Shown: positions 26,901-35,329, counted from the stretch's first letter. The stretch is DNA of 64,000 bases from Clostridium sp. 26_21 (GCA_001915995.1 MNRO01000009.1:1-64000), one strand, 5' to 3'. Notes: a model not told the origin generated them from the sequence alone. Translations and numbers: made by a program.

Positions 26901-28683
26901 ATATCCAATTTATACATATTCAAGTTATTTTGATTATATAAATAAAGATGCAGATGGATTTGGAGGGGGAGATGGAGATACAAGAGGAAATTTCGGAGAT
27001 ACAGCATATTTTGATACAGTATATACAGATTCAAATGGAGTTGCGAATGTAAAATTTAAGCTACCAGATAATGTTACAACATATAGAGTAACAGTTCACT
27101 CAGCAAATGAAGATGTATATGTTGGTGTTAATAAAATTGATATAACATCAAAATTAGATTTCTTTATTCAAAGTACAGAGCCAAGAAATGTAAAAACAAC
27201 AGATGATTTAGTTTTAAATGCAACAAGTATAGCTTCAGAACAATATAATGTAAAATATCAATTTACAATAGAAGAATTAAATAAAACATTAGAAGCAGAA
27301 GGAACAACAAATTCAATTACAACAGTAAACTTTGGAAAATTAGATTATGGAACATATCATGTTGTAATAAGAGGAAATGGAAATAATCAGGAAGATGCAA
27401 TAACATATCCAATTAATATTATAGAATCAGCACAAGAAGTAAAGAAATATACAAAAATAAATATTAATGAAACTCCTGAAATAAAGCCAACAAAAAATCC
27501 AGTAGTATTAGAAATTTATAATAAAAATATGGAAAAATATATTGACTATATTGATTTTATAGAAAATACATTAACAGATAGATTAGATACACAAATATCA
27601 TATAATGAAGTTCAAAGAATAAGAACAAAATATTATGGAAGTTCAAATAATCAAGTTAATATAAATATGACTAAATATAAAGATACTCAAAATTATACAG
27701 ATTATTTAAAAAATCTAGAAAATGCAAATACAGATATTGTATTAACAGCATTAATTCAATATTATGCAAAAGATTATATCTCAGGCTTAAATATAGATCC
27801 ATTTATAAATGATGATAATAATTTATTTGAACAATATTTATTAGCATCTGCTAACCAAAAAACTGTATTAACAGATTTATTACAATTAAAAGAAGAAAAA
27901 GATATTGAAAATTATAATAAATTATTAGTAACATTATCATTAGAATTCTTAGGAGACTATCAAAATGCTAAAGATTTATATAATCAAATAGAATTGAATA
28001 GTGAAGAAAAAGAAGAATATAAATCAATCACTGCAATAATTGAAACATTTATAAATAAAGAAAATTCTAGTAAAATTATTGATGAATTAATAGCAAATTC
28101 TCCAGAAGATGAATATTTAAGATTTGCAATATTATCATTCTTCCAAAATAATGAAACAGATATTTCAAATGAAGAAGAAATAAAAATAATATCTTCAAAT
28201 ATAAATGAAACAATAAAATTAAACGGAATGTCAGTAAAAACATATATTGTAAATAACAAGGAATTAGATACAATAAAATTTGAAACAAATAGTAATGATA
28301 TTATTGTAAGATATTATTATCAAACATTATTAGAAAATATAGAATCAGAAAATGTAAGTGAAGATATATCAATAAAAATTACGGGAAATTTGAAGAAGAA
28401 TTCAACAATATATTTACAAATCAATTGTAATGATACAGAAGCTAAAGAATTAAGAATAGCTTTACCAAATTCATTAAGATTAGCAAATACAGAAAATTTA
28501 AAAGGATATTGGATAATGAATAATGCAATTGATTATATATCAGTATATAAACAAAAAGGATATTCAAGTATAAAAATACCTTTGATTGTAACACTTGATG
28601 GAAATTATAAATTTGAAAATATAGTAAATAATCAAAATGGAATATATCATATTTCAAATTCACTAGATTTAGATATTAAATAG
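23950..28683 (+). CDS. Alpha-2-macroglobulin-like protein with anti-sigma-like N-terminus
   Basis: A 1577-aa single-pass membrane protein. Residues 1-46 are a charged cytoplasmic segment (DEIDKILKQKFENKILPS) like those of anti-sigma factors of the RsiV/DUF4179 type. Residues about 47-66 form the membrane helix. The long ectodomain carries macroglobulin-like beta domains. An MG2-type segment (YIYTDRTLYKSTDTINIWG, near residue 460) is followed by a Gly/Asp-rich loop at about 1003-1017 and an A2M-family segment (DNVTTYRVTVHSANEDVYVG). The thioester motif CxEQ of classical A2M is not found. The C-terminal third is helical, ending in a beta domain. It overlaps the ECF sigma gene by 8 bases. A sensor role is inferred; the A2M relation is well supported. 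Confidence 0.82.
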   Translation: MDRDDEIDKILKQKFENKILPSTEFENNMKKIINEQKSEKNKKYKKIITITSIAAVFVIIFALGMNFMKFDSTQIQTISITKIEPTKISDQILSEDSEFIIYTDKNANIESVKKSLYIEPALEYSIEKTGKDGQYKLKFKQNIPDNTILKLQYVKDKITKDSWAYQTSNKLSVTNTYPTNRADRVLTSSNIEIEMSYSNIENFEKYVQIVPEVEGTWEQKGKVYRFIPSNGLVDQTQYTVTVKKGLKIYDQELEDNYTFSFSVNNDTGITETYENISNSIDNINTYNSNENISLYYQTNGNIEITNVEIGKFDSSDSFIEYLQTKDYSKATDLQKVDFNLIENGIKLPRTLQDGYYVAIIKNKNGSELFNTPIQINNLNAYVTNTENDILIWVADENGIASNINVKYESEEKVTNLEGIAKFTSDKTETTKYLKIGNTENKLIVGVYNYNKELYYSNSYIYTDRTLYKSTDTINIWGFVPKAIYGNDLQDEFYISFNGESKEKINVGKDGNYNYKIELQNHYDVEYAMISLYYKDKEIAGRYVTIENYELQNYTYEIIANKNYVYNNEKYDFDVKVTHITGLVVPNKKVLVRFNGQELLEKTDENGIAHFSVDIEKDDEKTYITTYMYMEVYNGDLEEYNDTATTKDVELIYRDIYTTVNNTGSNYELSAYKLQKDKEMEVSYDLKELYDGEYNTTVEIDLKESRSEKKIVGYELDKYTKTNKPVYDYVITENTQKITEINMQNGKMNYDINSLKMKDNTEIYSYTYTLIFKLQDRSGKEIEIKEIIYRDEKDVELGYSYGFFSNLGKLAYKQKISQYYDVFRYFLKADVTNFNIGDSAKFTLSESIANKGNQEIDNNGKLLLISAQGNILTTKITDKSEIEYKFEEKDFPGCKITSAYYYNGKFYRMPIYYYDFNEETKKVDIDIKSDKTEYKPGDEVNLTIKTTNNNKPIKTFVNISVVNEAVFAVQEDSTEILSSIYKDPEYPIYTYSSYFDYINKDADGFGGGDGDTRGNFGDTAYFDTVYTDSNGVANVKFKLPDNVTTYRVTVHSANEDVYVGVNKIDITSKLDFFIQSTEPRNVKTTDDLVLNATSIASEQYNVKYQFTIEELNKTLEAEGTTNSITTVNFGKLDYGTYHVVIRGNGNNQEDAITYPINIIESAQEVKKYTKININETPEIKPTKNPVVLEIYNKNMEKYIDYIDFIENTLTDRLDTQISYNEVQRIRTKYYGSSNNQVNINMTKYKDTQNYTDYLKNLENANTDIVLTALIQYYAKDYISGLNIDPFINDDNNLFEQYLLASANQKTVLTDLLQLKEEKDIENYNKLLVTLSLEFLGDYQNAKDLYNQIELNSEEKEEYKSITAIIETFINKENSSKIIDELIANSPEDEYLRFAILSFFQNNETDISNEEEIKIISSNINETIKLNGMSVKTYIVNNKELDTIKFETNSNDIIVRYYYQTLLENIESENVSEDISIKITGNLKKNSTIYLQINCNDTEAKELRIALPNSLRLANTENLKGYWIMNNAIDYISVYKQKGYSSIKIPLIVTLDGNYKFENIVNNQNGIYHISNSLDLDIK

Positions 28684-28686
28684 TAA

Positions 28687-28720
28687 AAATGGGAGCAATT
28701 GATATTGCTCTCATTTTTTA
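28687..28720 (+). terminator. Terminator of the sigma/A2M operon
   Basis: 13-bp arms (28687-28699 and 28704-28716, one G-U pair) with a TGAT loop and a TTTTTT tail. Confidence 0.9.
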
Positions 28721-28812
28721 TGAAAATAATCTTTTGACTGTATTTGTGTTAATATATTTTTACTATGAAAAAACTCCTTTTGTGCTATAATATCATTATG
28801 TTTTTACTTATC

Positions 28813-28846
28813 AAAAAAAGTAGACCTAAGTTTTTTACTTAGGTCT
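28813..28846 (-). terminator. Probable terminator of htrA
   Basis: Arms AGACCTAAGT (28822-28831) and ACTTAGGTCT (28837-28846). On the minus strand the hairpin is followed by ACTTTTTTTGA, so it ends transcripts coming from htrA, leaving a 3' UTR of about 130 nt. The rest of 28721-28975 holds no ORF or other feature I can support. Confidence 0.75.
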
Positions 28847-28975
28847 TTCGAAAATAAAAGGGGATGTTTGTTGTAATCAGTTTTAATTTACTGACTATGT
28901 TTATAATATACCAATTAATTTTGTTCTTTGTGTGAATTAAAGGTGAAAAATTAGCAATAATTTATTAATTTTCTA

Positions 28976-30232
28976 TTAAGGTGTTTCTTCGAGAGTTACT
29001 GAAATATCTTTGTTAGAGCCATTTCTATTTACAGTAATAGATAGAGTATCTCCAATTTTGTGTGAATTTTTAATTTCATTTAATTCATCCATTGTTTTAA
29101 TATCTTTTCCGTCAGCCTTAATAATAACATCACCAGATTTTAATCCTGCTTTTTCTGCTGGTGAAAAGTCTTCAACACTCTTAATATATACTCCAATTTC
29201 TAAATTATATTTTTTGGCTGTTTGTTCATCAAGGTTGATTCCAGTAATTCCTATATATGGTCTTAATACTTTTTGATGATCTTTTAATTGACTTATAACA
29301 TCTTCAACTGAATTAATAGGAATTGCAAAACCAATACCTTCAACACCAGAACCAGATAATTTTAATGTGTTAATTCCAACAACTTTTCCATCACTGTTGA
29401 CTAATGCACCACCACTGTTTCCTGAATTTATAGCTGCATCTGTTTGGATACATGTATATTTAACACCATCTGATTCAACTTCTCTATTAACAGCACTTAT
29501 TATACCTTGAGTAACAGTTGTATCTAGTCCTAGAGGGCTTCCAACAGCCATAACAAATTCACCAACAACAGCTTGATCTGAATCAGCAAATTCTGCAGCA
29601 GTTAATCCCGTTTTTTCTATTTTTAGTACAGCTAAATCAGTTTGTGAATCTTGGCCAACTATTGTAGCATCAAATGTTGCATCATCACCATATTTTGTGC
29701 TATTTAATTTTACTTTTATAGAAGTAGCTTTTGATAGTTCATAATATGAATTTGAAGAAGAACTATTAACAACATGATTATTTGTTACAATATATCCATC
29801 TTCACTTATAATTATTCCTGATCCAGTTGCAGTAGCAGTTGAAGTTTGAGGTTGGCTATATCCAAAGAAAGATCCTATTGAATTTGACTGAACACTATAT
29901 GAAACTTCAATTCCTACAATTGATGGTAAAATTTTATTTGCAGCAAATACAGCTGTATTTGAAAAATTAGAAAGAGACACAAGGTTAGTAGTGGTTCCAG
30001 ATGCAGATGAAGTTGATGCTGGAATTACTGAGTTTTGATTTCCAATTAATTTATTTTTTATAGAAGGAACACCAAAACATGTTCCTAAAACTACAGAACA
30101 ACCAACAACTCCACTTGCAAATGGAATTAAAATATTTTTTCCAAAATTATATTTATTTTTTTGATTAAAGTTAGCATTTGAAGTTTTACTTGAAATAACT
30201 TCAAAATTGTTTAAATTATTATTTTCTTCCAT
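28976..30232 (-). CDS. HtrA/DegP-like membrane-anchored serine protease
   Basis: A 418-aa envelope protease for misfolded or regulatory proteins. A short cytoplasmic N-terminus is followed by a transmembrane helix (about residues 33-55), a Ser-rich linker and a trypsin-like domain with complete triad: H153 (TNNHVV), D199 (TDLAVLKI) and S273 (GNSGGAL). One C-terminal PDZ domain follows (IGVYIKSVEDFSPAEKAGLK). The start is the ATG at 30232, with AAGGAGG upstream; the longer in-frame start has no ribosome-binding site. Divergent from rnhB. Confidence 0.94.
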   Translation of the reverse strand: MEENNNLNNFEVISSKTSNANFNQKNKYNFGKNILIPFASGVVGCSVVLGTCFGVPSIKNKLIGNQNSVIPASTSSASGTTTNLVSLSNFSNTAVFAANKILPSIVGIEVSYSVQSNSIGSFFGYSQPQTSTATATGSGIIISEDGYIVTNNHVVNSSSSNSYYELSKATSIKVKLNSTKYGDDATFDATIVGQDSQTDLAVLKIEKTGLTAAEFADSDQAVVGEFVMAVGSPLGLDTTVTQGIISAVNREVESDGVKYTCIQTDAAINSGNSGGALVNSDGKVVGINTLKLSGSGVEGIGFAIPINSVEDVISQLKDHQKVLRPYIGITGINLDEQTAKKYNLEIGVYIKSVEDFSPAEKAGLKSGDVIIKADGKDIKTMDELNEIKNSHKIGDTLSITVNRNGSNKDISVTLEETP

Positions 30233-30321
30233 ACTGAAGACCTCCTTTTTTATGTACAATATAAAGATACACAATTATTGTGATGGTTTTGTGAAAAAAA
30301 AGTAAAAATATTTCGATAATA

Positions 30322-30350
30322 TTGATATTTTTATGAAATTATTGTAAAAT
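30322..30350 (+). promoter_or_regulatory. Probable promoter of rnhB
   Basis: TTGATA at 30322-30327 and TAAAAT at 30345-30350 with a 17-nt spacer, 36 bases before the ATG. Confidence 0.6.
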
Positions 30351-30386
30351 TGATTTATAAAAATACTAATAAAGGGACTTTATATA

Positions 30387-31013
30387 ATGAAAGAAAAAGA
30401 AGAACAAAGATTAGAAAAACTTAAAGAATATGAAAATGAATTACAAAATAAAGGATTTGAATATATATGTGGAATAGATGAGGCTGGAAGGGGACCTTTA
30501 GCAGGACCAGTAGTTGTTGCAAGTGTAATAATGCCTAAAGATTCAATAATTGAAGGAATAAATGATTCTAAAAAAGTTTCTGAAAAAAAAAGAGAAAAGC
30601 TTTATGATTTGATTTTAGAACAAGCTATAAGCTATGGTGTTGGAATTATAGGGCAAGATGAGATTGATGATATAAATATATTAAATGCAACAAAAAAAGG
30701 GTTGACAAATTCATTAAAAGAATTAACTCAAAGGCCAGATTTGATATTAGTTGATGCATTAACAAATATTGATACATTAGGAATACCATATGAATCAATT
30801 ATAAAAGGAGATGCAAAATGTTATTCGATATCAGCAGCTTCAATTATAGCCAAAGTAACTAGGGATAGAATAATGAGAGAATGGGATAAGATATATCCAC
30901 AATATGGATTTGCTACACACAAAGGCTATGGAACTTCAGCACATATTAATGCTATAAAAGAATATGGACCTTGTCCATTACATAGAAAAACATTTATAAA
31001 ACATTTTATATAA
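30387..31013 (+). CDS. rnhB: Ribonuclease HII
   Basis: Removes ribonucleotides and RNA primers from DNA. It is 208 aa. The DE pair in GIDEAGRGPLAGPVV, the Asp in LVDALTN and the late motif SISAASIIAKVTRDR give the complete acidic active site. AAAGGGA precedes the ATG. A pilin-like gene begins 46 bases downstream. Confidence 0.96.
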   Translation: MKEKEEQRLEKLKEYENELQNKGFEYICGIDEAGRGPLAGPVVVASVIMPKDSIIEGINDSKKVSEKKREKLYDLILEQAISYGVGIIGQDEIDDINILNATKKGLTNSLKELTQRPDLILVDALTNIDTLGIPYESIIKGDAKCYSISAASIIAKVTRDRIMREWDKIYPQYGFATHKGYGTSAHINAIKEYGPCPLHRKTFIKHFI

Positions 31014-31059
31014 AAAGAAAGGAGTATATAGTATTATACTATATAAGATAAGTAAAAAT

Positions 31060-31593
31060 ATGAAAAAAAATAGTGGAATAACAATGATATCTTTAGCTAT
31101 AATGTTAGTATTATTAATGATTTTGGCAACAATAACAATGTATTATGGAAATAGTGCATTAGATGAAGCAAAATTACAAGATTTAAAAACAAATATGTTA
31201 TTAATTCAAGCAAGTTTAAGAGGAAATCTTGAACAATATCATTTTGAAGCAAATGGAGCAGATGCTGCTAAAAAGAATGAATTAAAAAATAAATATTTTA
31301 AAGGAAAAAAAATATCAGATAATGCAGATGTAAGAAATAAATTTAATCAAACAAATGCAGAGAATAAGATTAATAATGAAATATATAAAGAACAAAATAT
31401 AAGTTTTGATTATTATTATTTAGATCCAAGTGTTTTAGCAAGCTTAGGAATAAAAAATGTAAATAGTAATGGGAAGGATGGATATTATATAGTAGCATAT
31501 AGTTTAGATGATACCTATCCAAATACAATAGAAGTTATAAATACTAAAGGATATAGAGGGATATATACATTAACAGAATTGATGGCAATTTAG
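31060..31593 (+). CDS. Type IV pilin-like protein with atypical N-terminus
   Basis: A 177-aa protein whose first 30 residues match a short prepilin leader and hydrophobic helix (KKNSGITMISLAIMLVLLMI). Cleavage would be after Gly6, leaving Ile at +1, but position +5 is Ser instead of the usual Glu. The remainder is a small globular domain with a Tyr-rich middle (SFDYYYLDPSVL) and no paired cysteines. It could be a minor pseudopilin or a plain membrane-anchored protein. No pilus assembly gene is in this window. Its ribosome-binding site is not obvious (AAAGGAG lies 34 bases upstream). Confidence 0.6.
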   Translation: MKKNSGITMISLAIMLVLLMILATITMYYGNSALDEAKLQDLKTNMLLIQASLRGNLEQYHFEANGADAAKKNELKNKYFKGKKISDNADVRNKFNQTNAENKINNEIYKEQNISFDYYYLDPSVLASLGIKNVNSNGKDGYYIVAYSLDDTYPNTIEVINTKGYRGIYTLTELMAI

Positions 31594-31608
31594 AAGAAAG
31601 AGGAATTT

Positions 31609-32865
31609 ATGAATATTTTAGATATAATTGCAAAAAAACGTGATAAAAAGGAATTAACAAAAGAAGAAATAGAATATTTTGTAAAAGAATATACTAATGG
31701 AAATATAACAGATTATCAAGCAGCTGCACTTGTTATGGCAATATATATAAATGGAATGAATGAACAAGAAATAACAAATTTAAGTTTAGCAATGGCACAT
31801 TCTGGAGAAATATTAGATTTATCCTCATTAGGAGAGAATATTGTGGATAAACATAGTACTGGTGGTGTTGGTGATAAAGTTTCAATAATATTATTACCAC
31901 TTATTGCATCATTAGGAATACCTGTTGCAAAAATGTCTGGAAGAGGTCTTGGATTCACAGGAGGAACAGTAGATAAAATGGAATCAATTCCAGGATATCA
32001 AACAAATGTTGAAATAAACGAATTTATTTCAAATGTTCAAAAAGTTGGAATAAGTATGATAGGACAAACAATGAATTTAGCACCAGCTGATAAAAAATTA
32101 TATGCACTAAGAGACACAATCTCATGTGTTGAAAGTATACCACTTATTGCATCAAGTATTATGAGTAAAAAAATAGCAAGTGGTGCAAATAAAATTGTAT
32201 TAGATGTTACTGTAGGAAAAGGTGCATTTATGAAAAATAAAGAAGATGCACAAAAATTAGCAGATCTAATGATAAAAATTGGTGAACTTGCAGGAAGAGA
32301 AGTAGTATGTGTACTTACAAAAATGGATGAGCCACTTGGATATTCAATAGGAAATAATTTAGAAGTAATAGAAGCAATAAAATTTTTAAAAGGATATATG
32401 CCTAAAGATTTAAAAGATGTAGTGTTTGAACTTGGTGCTAATATGATAAAACTAGCAGGATTAGGAGAAAATCTTGAAGAAAACAAATTAAAAATTCAAG
32501 AAAATATTGTGAATGGTAAAGGATATGAAAAATTTCTTCAAATGGTTCAAAATCAGGGGGGAGATATTTCATATATAAATAATATTGATAAATTCGAAAA
32601 ATCTAAATATATAATACCTGTAACAAGCTTAAAATCTGGAATAATTTCTGAAATAAATGCAGAAGAAATAGGAAAAGTTGCATGTTTATTAGGAGCAGGA
32701 AGAATAAGAAAAGAAGATAATATAGATCATACAGCTGGAATAGTATTAAATAAAAAAGTAGGGGATTATGTTAAAGAAAATGAAGTATTAGCATATATTC
32801 ATACTAATAATAATGTTGTTATAAATGAAGCAACAAAAAAAGTTCAAAATATATGTAAAATATAA
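31609..32865 (+). CDS. Pyrimidine-nucleoside phosphorylase
   Basis: Splits uridine, thymidine or deoxyuridine with phosphate in nucleoside salvage. It is 418 aa, slightly shorter than the roughly 430 usual for the family. The phosphate-binding motif KHSTGGVGDK is intact, followed by GRGLGFTGGTVDKMESIPGY in the hinge region and the substrate-contact stretch ALRDTISCVESIPLI. The C-terminal alpha/beta domain carries DHTAGIVLNKKVGDYV. Pyrimidine-nucleoside phosphorylase (pdp) and thymidine phosphorylase (deoA) cannot be told apart with certainty. GAAAGAGG lies 7 bases before the ATG, and it follows the pilin-like gene by 15 bases. Confidence 0.92.
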   Translation: MNILDIIAKKRDKKELTKEEIEYFVKEYTNGNITDYQAAALVMAIYINGMNEQEITNLSLAMAHSGEILDLSSLGENIVDKHSTGGVGDKVSIILLPLIASLGIPVAKMSGRGLGFTGGTVDKMESIPGYQTNVEINEFISNVQKVGISMIGQTMNLAPADKKLYALRDTISCVESIPLIASSIMSKKIASGANKIVLDVTVGKGAFMKNKEDAQKLADLMIKIGELAGREVVCVLTKMDEPLGYSIGNNLEVIEAIKFLKGYMPKDLKDVVFELGANMIKLAGLGENLEENKLKIQENIVNGKGYEKFLQMVQNQGGDISYINNIDKFEKSKYIIPVTSLKSGIISEINAEEIGKVACLLGAGRIRKEDNIDHTAGIVLNKKVGDYVKENEVLAYIHTNNNVVINEATKKVQNICKI

Positions 32866-32868
32866 CTA

Positions 32869-32896
32869 TTGAAAAAGTAATTTTTTATGTTATAAT
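32869..32896 (+). promoter_or_regulatory. Promoter upstream of the small membrane protein and cdaA
   Basis: TTGAAA at 32869-32874 and TATAAT at 32891-32896, 16-nt spacer. The in-frame ATG at 32901 lies at the predicted transcript start and is therefore not used. Confidence 0.65.
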
Positions 32897-32930
32897 AATT
32901 ATGTATATAGTTAAGAAAGGACAGAATATT

Positions 32931-33095
32931 ATGAAAAATAAAGAAAATAAAGAAAATAAAATAATTAAAGAAAAAAATAAAGTTGATAAAAAGCAAATAG
33001 TATCTAAAATCTTTGCATTTATAATGCTTATACTTATGATATTTGCATCATGTTCTACATGTATATATTATGTTGTTTCAACAGTTCAAAAATAA
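32931..33095 (+). CDS. 54-aa membrane protein upstream of cdaA
   Basis: A 54-aa protein: a very Lys/Asn-rich cytoplasmic N-terminus (MKNKENKENK), then one hydrophobic helix (about residues 27-50). AAAGGA lies 9 bases before the ATG. It resembles the small, Lys-rich single-span proteins common in Firmicutes (DUF4044-like in layout), without a clear family match. It is 34 bases upstream of cdaA on the same transcript, so a link to cyclic-di-AMP synthesis is possible. Confidence 0.6.
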   Translation: MKNKENKENKIIKEKNKVDKKQIVSKIFAFIMLILMIFASCSTCIYYVVSTVQK

Positions 33096-33129
33096 TTATG
33101 CAGAAACCTTTAAGAAAGGGTGAAAGAAA

Positions 33130-34059
33130 GTGAAAAATATAGGTGATTTAATCAATACATTTTATGAACAAAATATTTTAGCATATATACAAAGTTTACA
33201 AGAATATCCAATAAAATTTGTATCTTTAATATTAGATATAACAATAGTTGTATTTCTTGCATATGAATTAATAAAAATTGTAAAAGGCTCTAGGGCATGG
33301 CAATTAATAAAAGGTATTGCATTTTTAGTTGTTGCAACAGGTGTAAGTAAATTATTAAATTTATACATATTAAATTATATTTTATCAATGATAATGGATT
33401 GGGGAGTAATACTTGTAATAATTATTTTCCAACCAGAAATAAGGAGAGCATTAGAACAGTTAGGTGGAAATAATAGGTTTTCAAGATTTTTTGGATTTGA
33501 TAAAGATATAATAACTAGAACTAAAGAAGATATATATAAAATAGTAATTGCTGCATTTGAACTTGCAAAAACACATACAGGAGCATTAATTGTAATAGAA
33601 AGAGATATTAAACTTAGTGATATTATTTCAACAGGAATACCAATGAATTCAGAAGTATCTCCACAATTATTAGTAAACATATTTGTACCTAATACACCAT
33701 TACATGATGGTGCTGTAATTATTAGTGAAAATAAAATAGCAGCGGCAGCTTGTATGTTACCACTTGCAAGTGATCAAGATATAGCTAAAGAATTAGGAAC
33801 AAGACATAGAGCTGGTATTGGGATTTCAAAAGAATCTGATGCCCTTGCAATAATTGTTTCAGAAGAAACAGGAAAAGTTTCTGTTGCAAAAGATGGAACA
33901 TTGATTGCAGATGTAAGAGAAGATGTGTTAAAAAAGATTTTAATAAATAATATTGTTACAAAACGTTTTACAAATATTGAAGAAAAAAAGAATAATAGTA
34001 AAAAAGTATTAACTAATATTCAAAATTTCTTTAAAAATAAAAAGAAAAAAGAAAAATAA
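33130..34059 (+). CDS. cdaA: Diadenylate cyclase CdaA
   Basis: Makes the second messenger c-di-AMP from two ATP, which controls potassium and osmotic balance. It has 309 aa: three N-terminal membrane helices (about residues 30-100), then a DAC domain with the catalytic motif HDGAVII and the ATP-contact motif RHRAGIG. A Lys-rich tail follows. The start is GTG 33130 after AAAGGGTGAAAG. The usual partners cdaR and glmM do not follow here; truA does, after a terminator. Confidence 0.94.
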   Translation: MKNIGDLINTFYEQNILAYIQSLQEYPIKFVSLILDITIVVFLAYELIKIVKGSRAWQLIKGIAFLVVATGVSKLLNLYILNYILSMIMDWGVILVIIIFQPEIRRALEQLGGNNRFSRFFGFDKDIITRTKEDIYKIVIAAFELAKTHTGALIVIERDIKLSDIISTGIPMNSEVSPQLLVNIFVPNTPLHDGAVIISENKIAAAACMLPLASDQDIAKELGTRHRAGIGISKESDALAIIVSEETGKVSVAKDGTLIADVREDVLKKILINNIVTKRFTNIEEKKNNSKKVLTNIQNFFKNKKKKEK

Positions 34060-34085
34060 GTGGCTTGTTGCCACCTTTTCTTTTA
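34058..34085 (+). terminator. Terminator of cdaA
   Basis: Short GTGGC/GCCAC hairpin (34060-34064, 34070-34074) with a TTGTT loop and a CTTTTCTTTT tail; truA starts 16 bases later, so some read-through is likely. Confidence 0.7.
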
Positions 34086-34100
34086 TTAGAGGGTGAATGA

Positions 34101-34838
34101 ATGAGAAATATAAAATTAACAATAGAATATGATGGAAAAGATTTCAATGGCTGGCAAAAACAGCCCAATAAATTAAATATTCAAGGAACAATAGAACAAG
34201 CAATAAAAAGTATAACAGGTGAAGATGTCGAATTAAATGCTTCTGGAAGAACAGATGCTGGAGTTCATGCTCTTGGACAAGTAGCCAATTTTAAGACAAA
34301 TTCACAAATTCCAATTGAAAAATTTGCTATAGCAATAAATTCAAGATTAAAAAAATCTATAGTAATAAAAAAAGCAGAAGAAGTTGATGAAAGATTTCAT
34401 AGTAGACTAAATTGTAAAAGAAAGACATATAGATATATAATAAATAATTCACCAGAGGGAACTGCTATATATAGATATTTAGAAACACATATTCCACAAA
34501 AATTAAATGTAGAAAAGATGGAAAAAGCAGTTAAATATTTTATAGGAGAACATGATTTTAAAGCATTTAAAGCAAGCGGAACAAGTAGCAAGAGTAGTGT
34601 TAGAACAATATATGATGCCAAAATATATCAAAATGGAGATAAAATTTATATTGAATTAACAGGAAATGGTTTTTTATATAATATGGTTAGAATTATTGCT
34701 GGAACACTTGTAGAAGTAGGATTAGAGAAAATAGAACCAGAAAAAATTGAAGAAATAATAAAAGAAGGAAAAAGAGAAAATGCAGGAAAAACACTTCCTC
34801 CAAATGGTTTATATTTAGTTGATGTAAAATATGAGTAA
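34101..34838 (+). CDS. truA: tRNA pseudouridine(38-40) synthase TruA
   Basis: Isomerises uridines 38-40 in the tRNA anticodon arm. The 245-aa protein has catalytic Asp52 in GRTDAGVHALGQV. The N-terminal motif DGKDFNGWQKQ and the late motif GNGFLYNMVRIIAGTL also fit the family. GAGGGTGA precedes the ATG. No tRNA gene lies nearby. Confidence 0.96.
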   Translation: MRNIKLTIEYDGKDFNGWQKQPNKLNIQGTIEQAIKSITGEDVELNASGRTDAGVHALGQVANFKTNSQIPIEKFAIAINSRLKKSIVIKKAEEVDERFHSRLNCKRKTYRYIINNSPEGTAIYRYLETHIPQKLNVEKMEKAVKYFIGEHDFKAFKASGTSSKSSVRTIYDAKIYQNGDKIYIELTGNGFLYNMVRIIAGTLVEVGLEKIEPEKIEEIIKEGKRENAGKTLPPNGLYLVDVKYE

Positions 34839-34897
34839 CAAGTGAAAAAGAAATTCATAAGATATATAAATAATATTTATAAAAAATGGAGGTCTTT

Positions 34898-35329
34898 ATG
34901 AATTTCTTTTTAATTTTTGCCCTTATATTTTTTACAATAATAGTTGCAATATTTCTTCAAAAATTAGTAAATTCACCAATATCAATTGGATTATTATTCT
35001 TTTCAGTATTTATATTAATTTCAGCAATTACTGGAAATACTAATTTTATTATAGTTTCAGTGGTTTTAGGGATAATAGCATTTATATCTGCATTCCTATT
35101 TTGTATAGTTTCAAGATGTAATTTCTTTGATAATTGTAATAATAGTAATGATGTTAGTACTGCAAATTTAAATACTACTAATAATACCTGCTCATGTTCA
35201 TCATCACAACCTTTAACAATTTTAAATAGTGATGGGGAAATAGTAGCAAGAATAAATGGAGACAATGTTACATGTACATCTCAACAAAATGATAATAATT
35301 CTTGTTTTAGAAGTTATAGACATAGTTAA
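34898..35329 (+). CDS. Small membrane protein with Cys/Asn-rich tail, unknown function
   Basis: A 143-aa protein with three hydrophobic helices in the first 75 residues, then an Asn/Thr/Ser-rich hydrophilic region with several cysteines (CNFFDNCNN, TCSCSSSQP) and a short beta-like segment (LTILNSDGEIVARING). The start is ATG 34898, 5 bases after GGAGG; the ATG at 34886 overlaps that site. No family is recognised. It shares a bidirectional terminator with asnS. Confidence 0.65.
   Translation: MNFFLIFALIFFTIIVAIFLQKLVNSPISIGLLFFSVFILISAITGNTNFIIVSVVLGIIAFISAFLFCIVSRCNFFDNCNNSNDVSTANLNTTNNTCSCSSSQPLTILNSDGEIVARINGDNVTCTSQQNDNNSCFRSYRHS

Noticed and set aside
23950..28683. Classical thioester-containing protease-trapping A2M
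   Set aside because: No CxEQ thioester motif was found after the A2M segment; covalent trapping is therefore not expected.
28786..28860. A TATAAT box followed by a hairpin as a plus-strand small RNA
   Set aside because: No acceptable -35 box is present and the hairpin has its T run on the minus strand, so it fits an htrA terminator better.
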